Shown here one piece after another: positions 37,825-51,130 of a stretch of 64,000 nucleotides of DNA. A model generated the notes under the pieces. It saw only the letters and a list, made by a program, of their open reading frames with translations, did no database searches and was not told the DNA's origin. Origin of the DNA: Himantopus leucocephalus (lineage: Eukaryota; Chordata; Aves; Charadriiformes; Recurvirostridae); the NCBI GenBank assembly GCA_003993805.1, contig RSEF01000002.1, positions 76,449,519 to 76,513,518 of the forward strand, read 5' to 3'. The position numbers were made by a program, and so were the translations under genes. Each line of letters starts with the position of its first letter. Within the stretch, counting starts at the first letter, position 1.

Positions 37825-40800
37825 AAGGGAATGGCGGCCTCAGAGGGTGCACCTGGCTGAGGTGAAGTATCATACTGTTGTGATTAATAAAAGAACTGGT
37901 AGGCCTGCCACAGAGTATATGCCCTGTGGTCTAAGAGACCGTCTTTGGTAGAGTAACGTACCTGCCCTACGCTATTGCTCTGTGAATAATAAAGCTGTTA
38001 AAACCACTGGTATAGCTTAAATCTAAAATTCAAGGCTGCTGAATGGGTTGGGCTCTTTGCTACTTTATAGAAGGACTGATAAAGATTTCCATTCCCACCC
38101 TAAGTCCCTGATCTTACCCACTTAGGTCTGTCAGTTCGTTACCCCATAGGTCACTCCAGATGTGCTACTTGACACGAGCGAGGGGAGCGGGGCTTGGCCT
38201 GATGGAAAATACTGCAGAGGCAGCGCAATGTCTGTCAGAGGAGGAAGCAAATCATGTTGTTCCTAAATGATCACTATAGTCAATATAAAAAGGAGCACGT
38301 ATATCCTGAAAAGTAATTGCTGTCCAGTGTTTTTTTTTGCCCAGCCGTGACCAAGAACTTTGTTTCCAGGAGCGACAGCGCAGGAGGAAGGGATCGCTTG
38401 TCAGACCTCCAGCGGGGAACTGGAAGGCTCGCAGAATAAATAGCATCAAAAAAAATAATCAAATTTGATTTTTCACAGTAACACTTCAGGATCCTAGGTC
38501 ATTTTTGTCTGTCTTTCCAGCAGCACACAACTAGTGATCAAACCAGTCAACCTTTGAGAGCTGTGCTGTTTGGATGGAATAACGGGGCTTTATTGGCTGT
38601 CTCTTAGGGACTCATTACTGGGCTTACAAAAATGGACAGTACAGCACAGTGTGTATTCTCAGTATATTTTACTGGAGTTTCACATGTCTACAGCCACCGC
38701 ACCAATTACAGAGTCTCCATGAGTGCTTTGTGAGTGCTAAAGGGGCCTGGGAGAAGGCTTTGCACAAACGCAGTTCTTGGCTTTGGCAGTTCTTGACTTT
38801 CTGGGGGAAAATGGAGTAAAGGAAGACAGACAGGTGAGGAGAGACTTGCCTGGTGTGCATTACACCCCTGGTACTGGCAGTCAGGAGCCCTGGATCCTCA
38901 TGCCAGACTTGGAAACGTCATGGTGTGGGACCTTCACAAGTCATCACTTGCTGTGCCTCCCCCATCACTCCCTCCATGAAATGGGGGATTTATGACACAA
39001 TGTGGTGTAAAGATTAGTCTTTGAATGTAGATTTATGATCTTTGAATGAAACTTGCAGTCCATGTAACACATAATAGTAAGCAGAACAGTGCAGTGAGGT
39101 TTCTTTGGTAGTTGCGTGTATGGCCAAATAGAGAAAGTTCGTGTTAGCCTGTGTTTTGCCTTTTGGTAATGTATCGATGCTTTTAACCTTGCTGTTGAAA
39201 TTTCACACCTTTAACTGCTACCTGTGTCACAAAATGGTTGTCACCTAACTATTCCCCAGCTCACTGCCACATGCTAATTAGCTCAGAAGACAGCTCTGGT
39301 GAAACTAAAACCCAGACATATGTGGGGTGGTAAAAAGTGAGCTGAGACAGAAGTGAGGGGGTCTCCCACAATGGGCTCTGCATCATGGGACAAAACAGCC
39401 AAAATTTTTTTAAAACGACTAGCTTTCAGCTATTGAAGACTTACGTATTCCTGCTTACTGAATTCCTACATATTGTGCAACATATTGGTTCCGACTGCTA
39501 ACCTGAAAGAGCAGACAACAGTAGTCAGGGGTACAGATACATGTGTAGTTTTTTCTGCTCTACCTTAGAGAAAATTATTTAATGTGCCATTCTGAAAAAA
39601 TGATTACATAAAAAATACCTGTTTTGTACAACAGAGACTTAGGACCAGCCCACCACTGGATCTACCATTTTATCTTAATATTGACTCAATTGCAAATCCA
39701 AAGTATTACATGGGGCTTCTTTCTCTCTTGTTTCAAGAGCTCTTCTCAATCTCCCCAGTAAGCAAAGGAAGATGGCAGTAATATTCAAAGCGTAATCTAT
39801 TGACCTCAAGTTATCAGTTAACTTGTGCTGAACTGATAAGCTGTGCTTATTGTTTAAATTAACTTCTTGAGTTTCAAGCAAACAATGCAAGCTCATTCAT
39901 ACAATTGCATGAAATACCACTTGGCCTGTGGGGACACTCCTGCTGTGTCTACTCATATTGTTTTCGTCTTACTTGTTTCAATGGTATCTCCACCATGTTG
40001 CAGTTGGCTGATGATAGCAGCTACTTAAAAGTCCATTTCTGCTCTTGCTGACAGCTTAGTGTAAGTTGTCTTAAAGGATCAAAAGGGATGTGCTGGCTTT
40101 CTTTGCATGTTGCAAAGGCACCTGATAAATCAGGAAGTTTAACACAGCCTTACAATTACAAAACACAGCTGCATACATCTACACAGTACATTAAAGTCTT
40201 GACAACGCATTCAAACTAAAACTCCAAAATACATTTATACCCATTCCTTAATTATTCAACAAAATGCCAACAGCTTGAGTGAGCTGTGAAAATGTAAGCT
40301 TGGGACCCGCGGGAAGCCCTGCTGGCTTTGTCTTAGTTTCAGCAAACAAATAGAATTTGGAGTGCAATTTGCTCCCGTGGAGAGGATCAGCACAAAACAT
40401 ATGCATCTTGAAGACCTATTTTGAGGACTCAACCAGGACTTAATTGGTACATTTTGTGGTAGATCGTTACCAGGCATGAATTTCACTTCAAGTGAGTACA
40501 ACTCCAGACTAAGTATTTTGTTTGTTGGAGTTATTTGTTTTAAGGTCCTTACTTTCGCATTCAAGGAGAACAAGCTGAATTCTCTTCCCTGGCACACCAG
40601 CAGAATTGTTTTGCAATTCCCACTTAATTACGCTGTTCAAATCCTTTAAAAATCCCGAGGTTTCCATGGTGTCACTAAAAGGCATCATTTGAAGGCAATG
40701 TCATTGCTCTTGCACAAATGAGGGTAGAAATTACTCAGAGAATTTTCATTTTTACCGTCTTTTATGAGAAGTAAAAAACCCCAACAATAAAGACCTCACT

Positions 40801-43120
40801 TGAATGCAGTGACCCCAGACTGTGTCTGCAGTAGCAGCAGTTAGAGAAATTATCTTAGTTTGCATACTGAGCGTGTCAAAAAGAAAGAGGCAAGGGCTGC
40901 TGGATGACACCGTACTGCTGCTATTTCTGCTGCAGTGCAGAACGATGCTTTCAGATGTGAGCCCCAAAGAAGTGAGGGGGTTTGGGTCTGGGGCACGCTG
41001 GTCTTGTGGCCAGGCAGCACAAAACCAAAGTGCCATGGTACCTGCCCCTCGGGACAGCTGAGCACAGCTCTATTTCCAGGCTAATAATGCGCTGGTCCTC
41101 TACAGGTTGACACTGAACCTCGCAGATAAAATAACACAGGGGTAGTGCTGCTCCATCCCATGTAGCTAAATTAGGGATTACAGTCAGCAGGCCTCTGTAC
41201 CCAGCACAGCTCCTTGGAAAGCCGGTAAATTCATGTATTTTCTTTTCCAGGGATGCCTGGAAGGCATTGCTGGTAAAGCCAGTGGCTGTTGTGACTAGTT
41301 TAATTAGTAGTTATGCACGCTAATTCTACTAAATTTAGCACCTGTGTCTGCTAATCTGCAACCCAGCTGGAGCACATCGGGTATCAAAGGAAAAGGGAAA
41401 GTAATTGCTCTGCCCTCAGGGGTTAAACGTTAAAATTATGATGGAGAATTTAGTCAATAGATAACTTTTTCCCCCCTCTCAGGAAAAAAAAAAAGTTGGT
41501 TACAATTCCCTGAAAAACAAGCAACGTGTTGAATATCTGCATGCCATGTCACCCGGTAGAATACATGGAATTACAGAATCATTTTCAGATCGAGTCCCAA
41601 GCAGGATTTTACAGCCTGATCCTATTAATTACCACCTATTCGTTATCTGGAAGTAAGAGCACAGGGCTTCTTTGTATGTGAACTCTGGTGGAGGGTTAAG
41701 GTCTTGCAGCACATTGTCTCTTCCCACACTGTATATAGGGATCGAAAATTCGTGGCCATAATGTCCCTGTGAGCAGGAGGTTAGACGTATCCTCTACTGC
41801 TACTACCGGGAAGGACATACGGTTAGATAGTTGAAAGTTATTTTTCACACTCTCTCCAGAGACTCTTAAAAACTTGTTGTCTTCAGGCCTGAAGGAGTAC
41901 AGGTATCAGCCCTTGGTATCAGCCAAGTCTTAGTAGCACAGACCAAGCTGAAGATCCCCAGGGCATGCTCTGGTTCCTCTCACCCCTCCCTAAAAATGAA
42001 GAAGTGAAGAAGAAATAAAAGCTGAAGCAAAAATGAAAAAAGTTTAAAGAAAAGTGAAAAGCTGGAAGAGGTGACCATGTCTGCCCTCGAACAAGGCTCT
42101 TCCCTCCTCGCTGCTTCCTCTCCTCCTACACTGCATCCCTGAGGGAGGAGATGTGGCCCCTTTTCTCCCCATAGGTCTGAGGTGAGGTGAAACGACCCTG
42201 CATCTGCTCAGCTCTCCTGCTGCCTGGTGGGAGCCTTCGTCTCACCCAGGAGAGCAGGGGAGGAGGGTGCGGTGGGAGCCGTGCTCCACCGGGGCTCAGT
42301 TTTGCAGATCCTTACCCAAGTCTCACTGTGCCAAGACACAAGGGATGGAGAATGTCACCTTGCTCTGCATCTAGGTCTTTACATGGTTCATTTTGGAAGG
42401 AACCAGAGAAGTCACTTTTTCAGTACAATCAGTAGCTAAGGGGGAGGATTTTTCTACCTTGCCATGTCCTAGACCTTGACAAAAAATACAGTGCATGTGT
42501 AAAGTCAGCAAAATAATTCATACTAGCTGACTATTGTAGGGTTTTTTAAAAAGGCATTTTCCTTCAAATCCGGCAATCCTACAGTTTTATTTCTGTTTAA
42601 AGAATGCAAAAGAAAAGCATATATGTTGAGGTTAACCATGCTAACATGGCTGACTGAAAAGGATTAGCGTGGATAGACATGCAACAACTGATGTAAGGCA
42701 CGTAGCTCTGTGCACTTTGCCTTGCTTTCTGGACATGTCCAGCTCTTACCCTCGGCTGCAGAGGTACGCTGGGTTCCTACCTTCAGGCACCTACATTGCA
42801 TTTAAACTAGACGCTGCAAAGGTGAAGGAGGTTGGATATTGCTCAAAATGTCCCCACCCACCAACGATTACAATCAAATGCCAATTGCCTGTTTGGGTTT
42901 TTGAGGTACTTCATCAGCCATAATTTATGCTTTGCTACATCTGGAAAACATGGCTTTTCTCCATTTGTCCTGGTTTGACTTTTCTTCAGCGGTGATTCTG
43001 CTATTCAGAAACCAGTGACAGCAGATTTTGTTCCTCTAACTACAGATTTCAGGTGCAAATTACTTGTAACTAAGTGCCCAGAAAAAGCTTTTACATTGCT
43101 TCTGTTTCTTTTTTTTTTTN

Positions 43121-43151
<31 letters not shown>

Positions 43152-45134
43152 GGGGGGGGGTTGGCAACAGGAAATGCTTGAGACAAATTCTGGAGGTCTT
43201 TTGCTTTTGTATATTCCCACAAAACAGATGAGATTCTTCAAAGTGAACAAAGAAAGTCAGTGATACATTAAGTTTTCTGAATTCCAGGAAGGAAAAGGAA
43301 AATGGTAAAGTCCTGATGGAAATATTAAGCACTATACTTTTTCCTGGGGGGGGGAAGGAAAAAAAGACTTGCACTGCCATTGTGCTGAACAAGACGAAAA
43401 TACAACCCTAAGTGGAGATACAGACTTGAAACTCTATTCAGTTGTTTTGTGTGCAAGCAGACTGTGACCCTGGTGTTTGAAAGAGTTGCAACAAATACTC
43501 AACCTCATTTGTTTAAAATGAGATAATGGAAATCATGGCTCTTAAAACCACAAGGAAGTTTTAAAAAAAAAAAAAAAAAAGACTAAACTGTGGTGGGCAA
43601 AATTACACCACTTTCTAATAAAGTACAAGCAGTTCTGTGCCTGCTGTATGCATGTAACAGCATGAATGCCCCTGGAGCATTCACTGGATTATAGAAGGTG
43701 ATTACAGGATCTGTATTATTCCTGCTAAAGCTAAGACTTACCAATTATTGAGAATAATATTACGATGCAGCTTCTAAGATGGCAACCTGCAGCCTACTTT
43801 TGCAATCGGGCTAGCAGGGAAGGCCGTAAGCTGGGAACTTGGCACACAAGGAAACTGTTGCAGAAAGTATTACTCAGGGGATACTCTTGAAAATGTTGAT
43901 AAAATCTGAGAACAGAACTGAATTAAATGTTAAAAGGAGAGGCTACACTTTGGGACATGGAATGTAAAGTGTTACACAGCTTGTTCCCCTCTACCCAGTA
44001 AAGCAGCCTGCCAGCAGCACAGCAGTTCACTTTCCAAAAGCTTTCGTTGCGCTGTATTTGGATGTGGGAGGTTGAAGGAGGTTCAGAATTTCAGTAAAGA
44101 CCCTAAAATGTACAGTCAAATCAGCGATACAGTCCTTACACTCCCATCCCAGAAGAGCTTAAATCTCCTTGTGATATTGGACTGGGTTTAAAAAGGAAGT
44201 TGCAAGCACTGTGGACTTCATAAAAACCATGTCAGAAACCCTGCAAGACATAGACGTGTTAATAAAAGAAAGTGAATCACCTGACTTGATCGAATCCACC
44301 AGAAAAGCGTGAATGTGGAGGAACTCAGAATTTCCTTCCCTCTGAGAAACTGGAAATTCCCCAGGAAAACTCATATAGAACAGGAGAACCCAAATACCCC
44401 AACTTTACAGAGTAGATGTCTAAATTCACCTCCTCCCAGAGATTACGTGTAATGTACAGTATCCAATCAAAATTCAATCAGAGGCTCTTCAAAGCTATTT
44501 TAAAACTTGAGAACGTCACAACACCAATTACACTGGCAATGCAAGATATGCTACAGATGTATGGGTTGGATTTCAATCTCGCACAACTGGTGACTCAGCT
44601 TTGCCTGTTGCAAGCCGGCTATCAATTTGCAGAAGGTCACTGAGGTCCATTCCAAAATATTTTTTGTTCAGCCAAACCAAATGCTGACTGTTTTGCAAAA
44701 AGGTGAAGCTGACGCTAATGTTTTCCATGATAGTAGCAGCCAACCCTAAAAACGGGAGGAATATAGATGTCTAGTATCAGTCACAGCTCAGGAGCCTGCA
44801 CCTCATGCAATGAAAGGAAAAAGAAAAGTCCGATTTAAAGCTCAGATGAGTTTTAGGTAAATTCACTTAAAGAAAATAGCAGCCTCTGAACTTCGTCCGA
44901 CTTGGACTCCGTTCCTCTATTTGTGTTTTTAAAAAAAAGAAATTGTTAGCTTTGTACCACTCCTACTTAGTCCACTTCTAATAAAGTGAGGAAAAGAAAC
45001 TTTGTCCTAAACTTTAAAAATTACTATCTGTAATCTTCTTCCTTTTTTAATATAGGCTAATGCTCATTAAGCACTGCACTGATTTGCTCTGAGGTCTTGG
45101 AGTGGTGGGTAGGACACTTCATTCCCAGCAAAGT
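37825..45134. other. Intergenic stretch, no gene seen
   Basis: The only landmarks are a poly-T/poly-G run with an embedded N (43109-43160) and an A run at 43563-43580. No exon, RNA gene or convincing transposon is seen. A 75-codon ORF at 44416-44643 has ordinary amino-acid composition but no recognised relative. Confidence 0.55.
43109..43160. repeat. Poly-T/poly-G homopolymer with N
   Basis: About 42 T positions (with an N at 43120) run directly into ten Gs. The length is uncertain. Confidence 0.9.
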
Positions 45135-45271
45135 GAACAACATACTTTGCATCTATGTTTGCTAACTGGATAAAGGTTTGTCCTCAAATCTGGAAATCCT
45201 GGAACAACATACTTTGCATCTATGTTTGCTAACTGGATAAAGGTTTGTCCTCAAATCTGGAAATCCTGGAA
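45135..45271. repeat. Perfect 67-bp tandem duplication
   Basis: Copy 1 (45135-45201) and copy 2 (45202-45268) are identical over all 67 bases, and three more bases continue the period. No N separates them, unlike the other duplications in this window. It is either a very recent tandem duplication, possibly polymorphic, or an assembly error without a gap mark. Confidence 0.9.
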
Positions 45272-47570
45272 GGATGGGTTTAAGTATCTAAGGAAAAAAC
45301 TTTAAAAAAACTGACTCCAGGAGCATTTTCCCATAGCAACATGCTTTTAAAAAGAATTGAGAGAGGTTAACAAAAGAATCGCTGCATAATTATAAAAATA
45401 CGTCTTCATCTCTTGCCACTAGGTTCTTAATCAAAAAAGTGCGTTGCAGAGGAGAAGCTGAACTGGGCACCAGTTAGTCATCTGTTCCAGGTAAGCTTAT
45501 GAAAATAAGCAGGAGCCAGTGAGGTGCCTAGTCAGATTAACTCTTTGACACTGGGTAAGGAGATCATGAATAGGTCAACACCACTCTGAAAGTAGCCTAA
45601 CAGTCTCCCTCCTGCCTAAAGCCCAGGAATAGTATTAAAGCTAATAATCATACAGAGCCTTTTGTCAAAATCCAAATGGCCGGGAACACTTGATCCCTAT
45701 GGAAAAGAACTGGAGACAAATGTCCTGCCTAAGATAGTTGGCAGGACAGCTAAGCTGCATGACATGGGAGGCTTTCGCCAAGGTAGGTTTTGGCTCACTG
45801 CCTATCTCATTCCAAACAACCACGAAACTGGTGGAAGCCTTTGATGTTGTCCCATGACACGGTCGCAAGTGTGAGCAATTTACAACATCTGCAGTCACCA
45901 GTACAGACTTCTTTATTTTTTAAATGCTAGCTCCTTTAAATTCGTTGCCCAGTTGATGTGTTCCTGAGGAAGATGGCCAAATCTCTGGCTTGTCTGAAGA
46001 GAACATTTGCTTGAAAAGAGACATGCCAGCAGAAAACAGCTGCCTCCTTGCTGATTGAGGCCATCGGTATTGCTTGTTCTGCTGGCTGGCCATCCCTGAA
46101 CCAGCTGAGTGGGTAGGGGGAAGCAGGGAAAGGCCACAGCAAAAGCGGCTCATCAATGGTCCTCTGTTCTTTTATCTCTTGATGACAAACAGAAACCTTG
46201 TACAGATGAGATTCTAATTTCCTTTTCCCCCCATCATCCTATACCAGTTTTTTTTTTTCACAATTTTGTTTACAATTTGCTGTTTTCTTTTTTTTTTTAA
46301 ACCTGTTTTCTTTTTTTGTTTTTTTTTTAAAGCCAAACCTCGCCAAGCCAGGTGTTTATCCCCAGCTGACTCCTCACTTGTAGCATTTCTTCTCGATCCA
46401 GGTGTAACCTCTCATTCTCTGGCTGCTGCTGGGAGCTTTTCCCTCCTAGCAAACTGTTTCTAACTAGATGTCTCCAGCTGCAGAGGAACTTGAGTTTTCT
46501 GACTGTCTTCTGTATTTCCAGATTCCTCAGATGCAGCATCCTCACTGAGCAGCAGAGGGAAGAAAGGCTGAGGTAAGTCTGCAACGGGTCAGTTGCTCCA
46601 GTGTACTTGGTATGGCTGATGCTTCTCACCTTTCCTCAGATATGCTGAGTGTGTACTGAGCAAACATCCTGGTGAGCTGCGTGTGCCGGCCAGATCGTAC
46701 TGGCCCAGAACAAAAGTAGCTGGAATTTCACCCTTTAGTTGAGATGCAGCAGGTCCTGGGGCGCTAGTGGTGTAAAATACAGAGCCCTTTGGACCCACAA
46801 AGGCACCCACCTCTCTCTCTCTCTTCCCCCCACCTTTTTCCTTTGTATTCTTTGATTTCAAAATTCAATGGACTCCTTGATTTTAGGCTGCAGAAGTTCA
46901 GGCCAAAAAAACATTATGAAAGAAGTGTTTGGTATTTCCAGGGTAGAGGCTAGCAGCATAAGACAACATCACTAGCGTGTTGGAAAGAGAGTTGTGACCT
47001 TTGTGGGATAAGGTATAAGTCGCTGGTTACGCCTGGAAAGACAAAGTCTGCCAAGTTGACCACACTGCAGAGCTGTATTTGCACAAGCTGGCCTGGGTTC
47101 CAGGTAACTACAAACTATTTAACTCTAGCAGTGTAAGCCTCTTATCTCTCTGATTTTCAAACATTGATAGAAAATGCAACAAAAATATTAAATATCGTGT
47201 TATGATTTTTTCCCCGACTTCTTTCTTTCCCTTTTGTTCTTAAGGCCGTTATTTTGTTTCATAACAATTTTCTTGGGCAAAATCAACACGCTCTTTCCCC
47301 AACTTGAACTAATTAATGCTCTTATTTCCCTCTTAAACCATACGTGCATGGTGATGCTTGTGTTGTATGCAGAGAATAGAAAATGTGCTCTTCTCCTTGA
47401 AATTTTTGACATTATTTATTCAGGAGAACTGTGAGCTGAGCTGTGAGCCACTGGTGCAGGTGCCCCCTGTGGATGGGCAGTGGGAGAGTACCCAGGGCTG
47501 CACTTGTGCGAATCAAATTTAGCGAGGTCTGCGCAGGGTATCCCAGTAACTCCTGTCTGTGATTTGGAAA

Positions 47571-47645
47571 AGAATGGAATAGAATAGTTTACTTGGAAGG
47601 GACCTACAATGATCATCTAGTCCAACTGCAAGCAGGACTTGCAGG
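47571..47645 (-). mobile_element. CR1 LINE 3' end, minus strand
   Basis: Read on the plus strand, GAATGGAATAGAATAG then TTGGAAGGGACCTACAATG then ATCATCTAGTCCAACTGC is the reverse complement of the conserved CR1 3' end of birds, including its short pentamer tail. Recognisable similarity stops just after the CAACTGC block, giving a strongly 5'-truncated copy. Confidence 0.75.
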
Positions 47646-48604
47646 GTGCAAGCAGCAGTGAGTGCCAGGCAACATGTAAATAGATGGATGTATATATGTC
47701 AACATCACATGGCTACACAACACAGTTTAATTAAAACTTTCTCCGTTCTCAGCCTCTCCGCAGGTAACGTCCAGTTTGGGCCTGTGTTGAAGGACAGAAG
47801 AGGCTCAAGTCTTGCTGCTGTACCTCAGAACTTGCTCCCAGCCCACAGAAGCACGGACTCATGGCAAAACCGTTTGGAAACTAGGTGAGTCCGAACTGAC
47901 ACATACGCTATAGGAGCAGGCATGGAAAGAAACACTCCCCATCGAGCACGTCTCTTATCCAGGTGTAAAGAAAAAAAAAAATCAAAGGGAAATATTTCAT
48001 GTGCAAATAAGGTACTTGATTATAGGTTCCATTTTTATTAAATATTTCAGTTAGGTCCTGCACGATTGGAACTTGGTGATTCATAAATTGGAGGCAATTA
48101 GACTTTGAGTTGCCATCCTTAGATTTGTTTGGTTACTTTCTGTAGCATACACACGTGCTTGCACAGTTAGTCTGCGTGCAAGGTGTAATTTATCTGTCTG
48201 AGGACTGCACTCTGAGTCACTGAGTTCCCCCAGGCTGTCCTGATTCCTTTCCTCTGATAATCCTTAAGGAATACCCCAGGTGCTGGTTGGTTTTTGCTTT
48301 CCCTTTAGAAATTGAGTTACACAGTAAAAGTGACAGTAAACATCTGCATGTAGCAAGTTGTGATTCCCATTATAGGTGAAAATGCACCCATCTTGCTCCT
48401 GAACTAAATTTACTATTCCAGTCTCGGTTTTCTGTTAAGAATCTGTTGGCAGCCTTAGAGGAGGATGCAGGAAATATATACATAGATTTGGACTAAGTGA
48501 TTTTTCAACATCAGATGTTTGACTACCAGCTTATGACCAAGGGAATGGAAAATGAATGCTGTTAGACTTTGGTCTTTTGAAGCAGGAATTCAGCTCAAAG
48601 CCTG

Positions 48605-48647
48605 GTTAATTTAATTTAATTGTTCCTTTAATTTAATTTATTTAATT
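48605..48647. repeat. TTTAA-rich low-complexity repeat
   Basis: Repeated TTTAA/TTAAT units, interrupted once by GTTCC. Confidence 0.7.
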
Positions 48648-51034
48648 CTAGTATTTGAAGATCTGTTTAAAATAAAAAAAAAAACACTGGACTGACTTAA
48701 TTCCTACTTGATTTCACTACATTCCATTAAGGCATTCAAACAATCTGTGTCTAAAAATTATGCACAGTGTAGAACTTGTCTTGTGTAAGCACTCATTAGG
48801 ATTTTGCTTTGTTTTAATGTATACACACAGAGAAAAAGCCCTACATTAAAACACCATGAAGAATGCAAAATTAAGTGCTTGAAAGTCAGAAATTACACAA
48901 GGTAAAATAGCTTGTGTAAATCTAATTTGGCCTCTCTGTGTGTTCGCGTAATGACTATGTGTTATACATACATACAGACATATATATAAAGTGTATAATA
49001 TTTGTGTATGTACAGTGAGAAAAGCCTTTAATTACGTGACTACATACTGGTTTTTTCAGAGTGCTTGCTTTATTCAGCGAACAGGATAGACCTGCTTCCC
49101 ATGTGGGTCACCTTACTGGGGAGAAGGCTGTTCCCTATATGACACTGCCTCATTAATTGTAGGGGTAGGTGAATCACAAATGAGGTGGGAGACTGGAAGA
49201 AGAATTAAGGGATGTCACTGCTTCTCCAGAGAATTAAATTCATAAGTTAGAAAGTCAACTGGCTGACTGCTTACAGGCGTAGAGGTACATGGGCGAGCTC
49301 CTGAACTCCCCTCAAAGAAAATTATCAGGACAGGCTTATGCAATTTAAGTTGCTGGTCTGAGTGAACTTCACTGATTCACCCTACTGTAAAGTAGGGGGT
49401 GCACGCAGCAACTGCTCTGCAGGCAGATTGGAAGGGAAACTAATTTCTAGCTAGGGTATGGTCACAGGCAGCTAATGGAGGTAAATTCTTCTGGTGGCAC
49501 AGATGTGTAACATCCGTTCACAACCTGGACCAAATTATGGTAGAAATAGCTTGGGTTTATCTTTCTTACTGGACAGTCACTAACAGTCTGCATCAGTACC
49601 ATTGTCTTCATTAACCAAATTCATAACCTCATTTAAAAAAAAAAGGTAGTGTGACAAAGTTTATTTTCCTTAAATCCAGGTTAACTGGCTCTAATTATCT
49701 TACCTAGTTTTAATTCTTTATTAATCCAGTGCTGCATCAGCTGCTCCATCATTTTGCCCAGGAGTGATGCCAGGCTTCTGCCTCTTCCTCAAAGCACCGT
49801 ATGATGTTATTCCAGTTGCATTTGTCTAATTTTATGAGTGCATGCCTTGAGACTCTGGAATCTGATTTACAAAAGCACAGCACATTCACAGGTGCCAACA
49901 GGAGCTGTGCTTTGAAAATACAAAATGCTGCACCATGCTTAAGAATGCTAAATTGCTGGGAGCTGCAAGTACCCAAAACCTCATGGGTTTCACCTTAACC
50001 TATCTGCCTCTGAATTTCCCAATATGAAAAGAAGGTAAAAACACTTCCCCTTATGAAGCCACTGTGAAAATAAATGCATTAATATTTGTGAAACACTTGT
50101 ACACTTCATAGGGGAGAACTATAAAAAAATCCCATAAGGACACTAATCATTAGTTCTTGAGAGCAGGTTTTGAAGATAGCGCATTAAGTAAGTCACGGGG
50201 CTCCATACTGAACAAGGAGAAAACAAAATATTGAGTTGCTCCTCATTAAGACCTAGATTCTCAAAGGTATTTTAAGTGCCTAAATCCCGATGAGAGTCAG
50301 GGCTTCTTAAGTGGTCTTTTAAAAAATTTAATTTAATTTTATTTTATTTTTAACTGAATAAGACAGGAGATCTGCAAGAAAAATTTACATAATCATGTAA
50401 TTATGGGTTGCATCACAACGCACTGTTAATTAAAGGTTGCATCAGAATGTATGTGCACAAGATTTGGGGCACAAATTAACATTGCCCAAGCAATCTTACA
50501 GCATTTACCAACATCAGATTGCCTGACTTTGCAACATCTATGATCTTTTCCAATAATTAGTGTACAAGTAATTTTCTCTGGTTTTAGGATAATAAATGAA
50601 GCCACCCGCATTCCCCATCACACTCACATCCCTAGCAGGTGGGGGATGGGAACACTTCTCCTGCTGCATCCCTCCCTGTATGGGGTACAGACCTCTGCCA
50701 GCAGAGTAAATGACACAAGTAATAGGTTGTCATCTTCTATTTGAATCAGCATCAGGGAGGGACAGAACATTTTGCCAGTGAGTTTCACTAATGTTTGCTG
50801 ACATCAGAAGAATGGTGACAGTCAGGTGTCTTTGGCTCAATCGGGATCGGAGTAGAACACATTGAAATAAGTACAGGCTTTCCTGCCTGTTCCCCAAGTG
50901 GCTTAGACCCTGTTACCATTTCCAACTCATTCCTCTTTCTTTCTGTTTATCTTGCCTCACATCCAGCTCTCACAGTACTCACCTGGCCCTCCTGAGCTGA
51001 AAAATCCCCTACAGCATCTGGATAAAGCCCTGTA

Positions 51035-51130
51035 CATCCTGACCTGACCCCATAGCTGATCCTGCTTTGAGAGGAGGTGGGACTAGAGACCTCCTGATCC
51101 CTTCCAACTTGAATTATCGTGTGATCCTAG
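51035..51130 (+). mobile_element. CR1 LINE 3' end, plus strand
   Basis: The blocks GATCCTGCTTTGAGAGGAGG, TGGGACTAGAGACCTCCTG, ATCCCTTCCAACTTGAATTA and the decayed terminal TGTGATCCTA follow the CR1 3' consensus in order ('CCTGCTTTAGCAGGGGGTTGG', 'ACTAGATGATCTCC', 'CCCTTCCAACC', 'TCTATGATTCTA'). It is 5'-truncated and degenerate. Confidence 0.75.

Noticed and set aside
41569..41605. Possible CR1 tail (ACAGAATCATTTT ... GATCGAGTCCC)
   Set aside because: Two short CR1-like words, but the intervening block is missing; this may be chance or a very decayed copy.
43563..43580. Long A runs (also at 14344 and 58345) as tails of processed pseudogenes or SINEs
   Set aside because: No gene-like or SINE-like sequence precedes them and I saw no target-site duplications; they are simple homopolymers.
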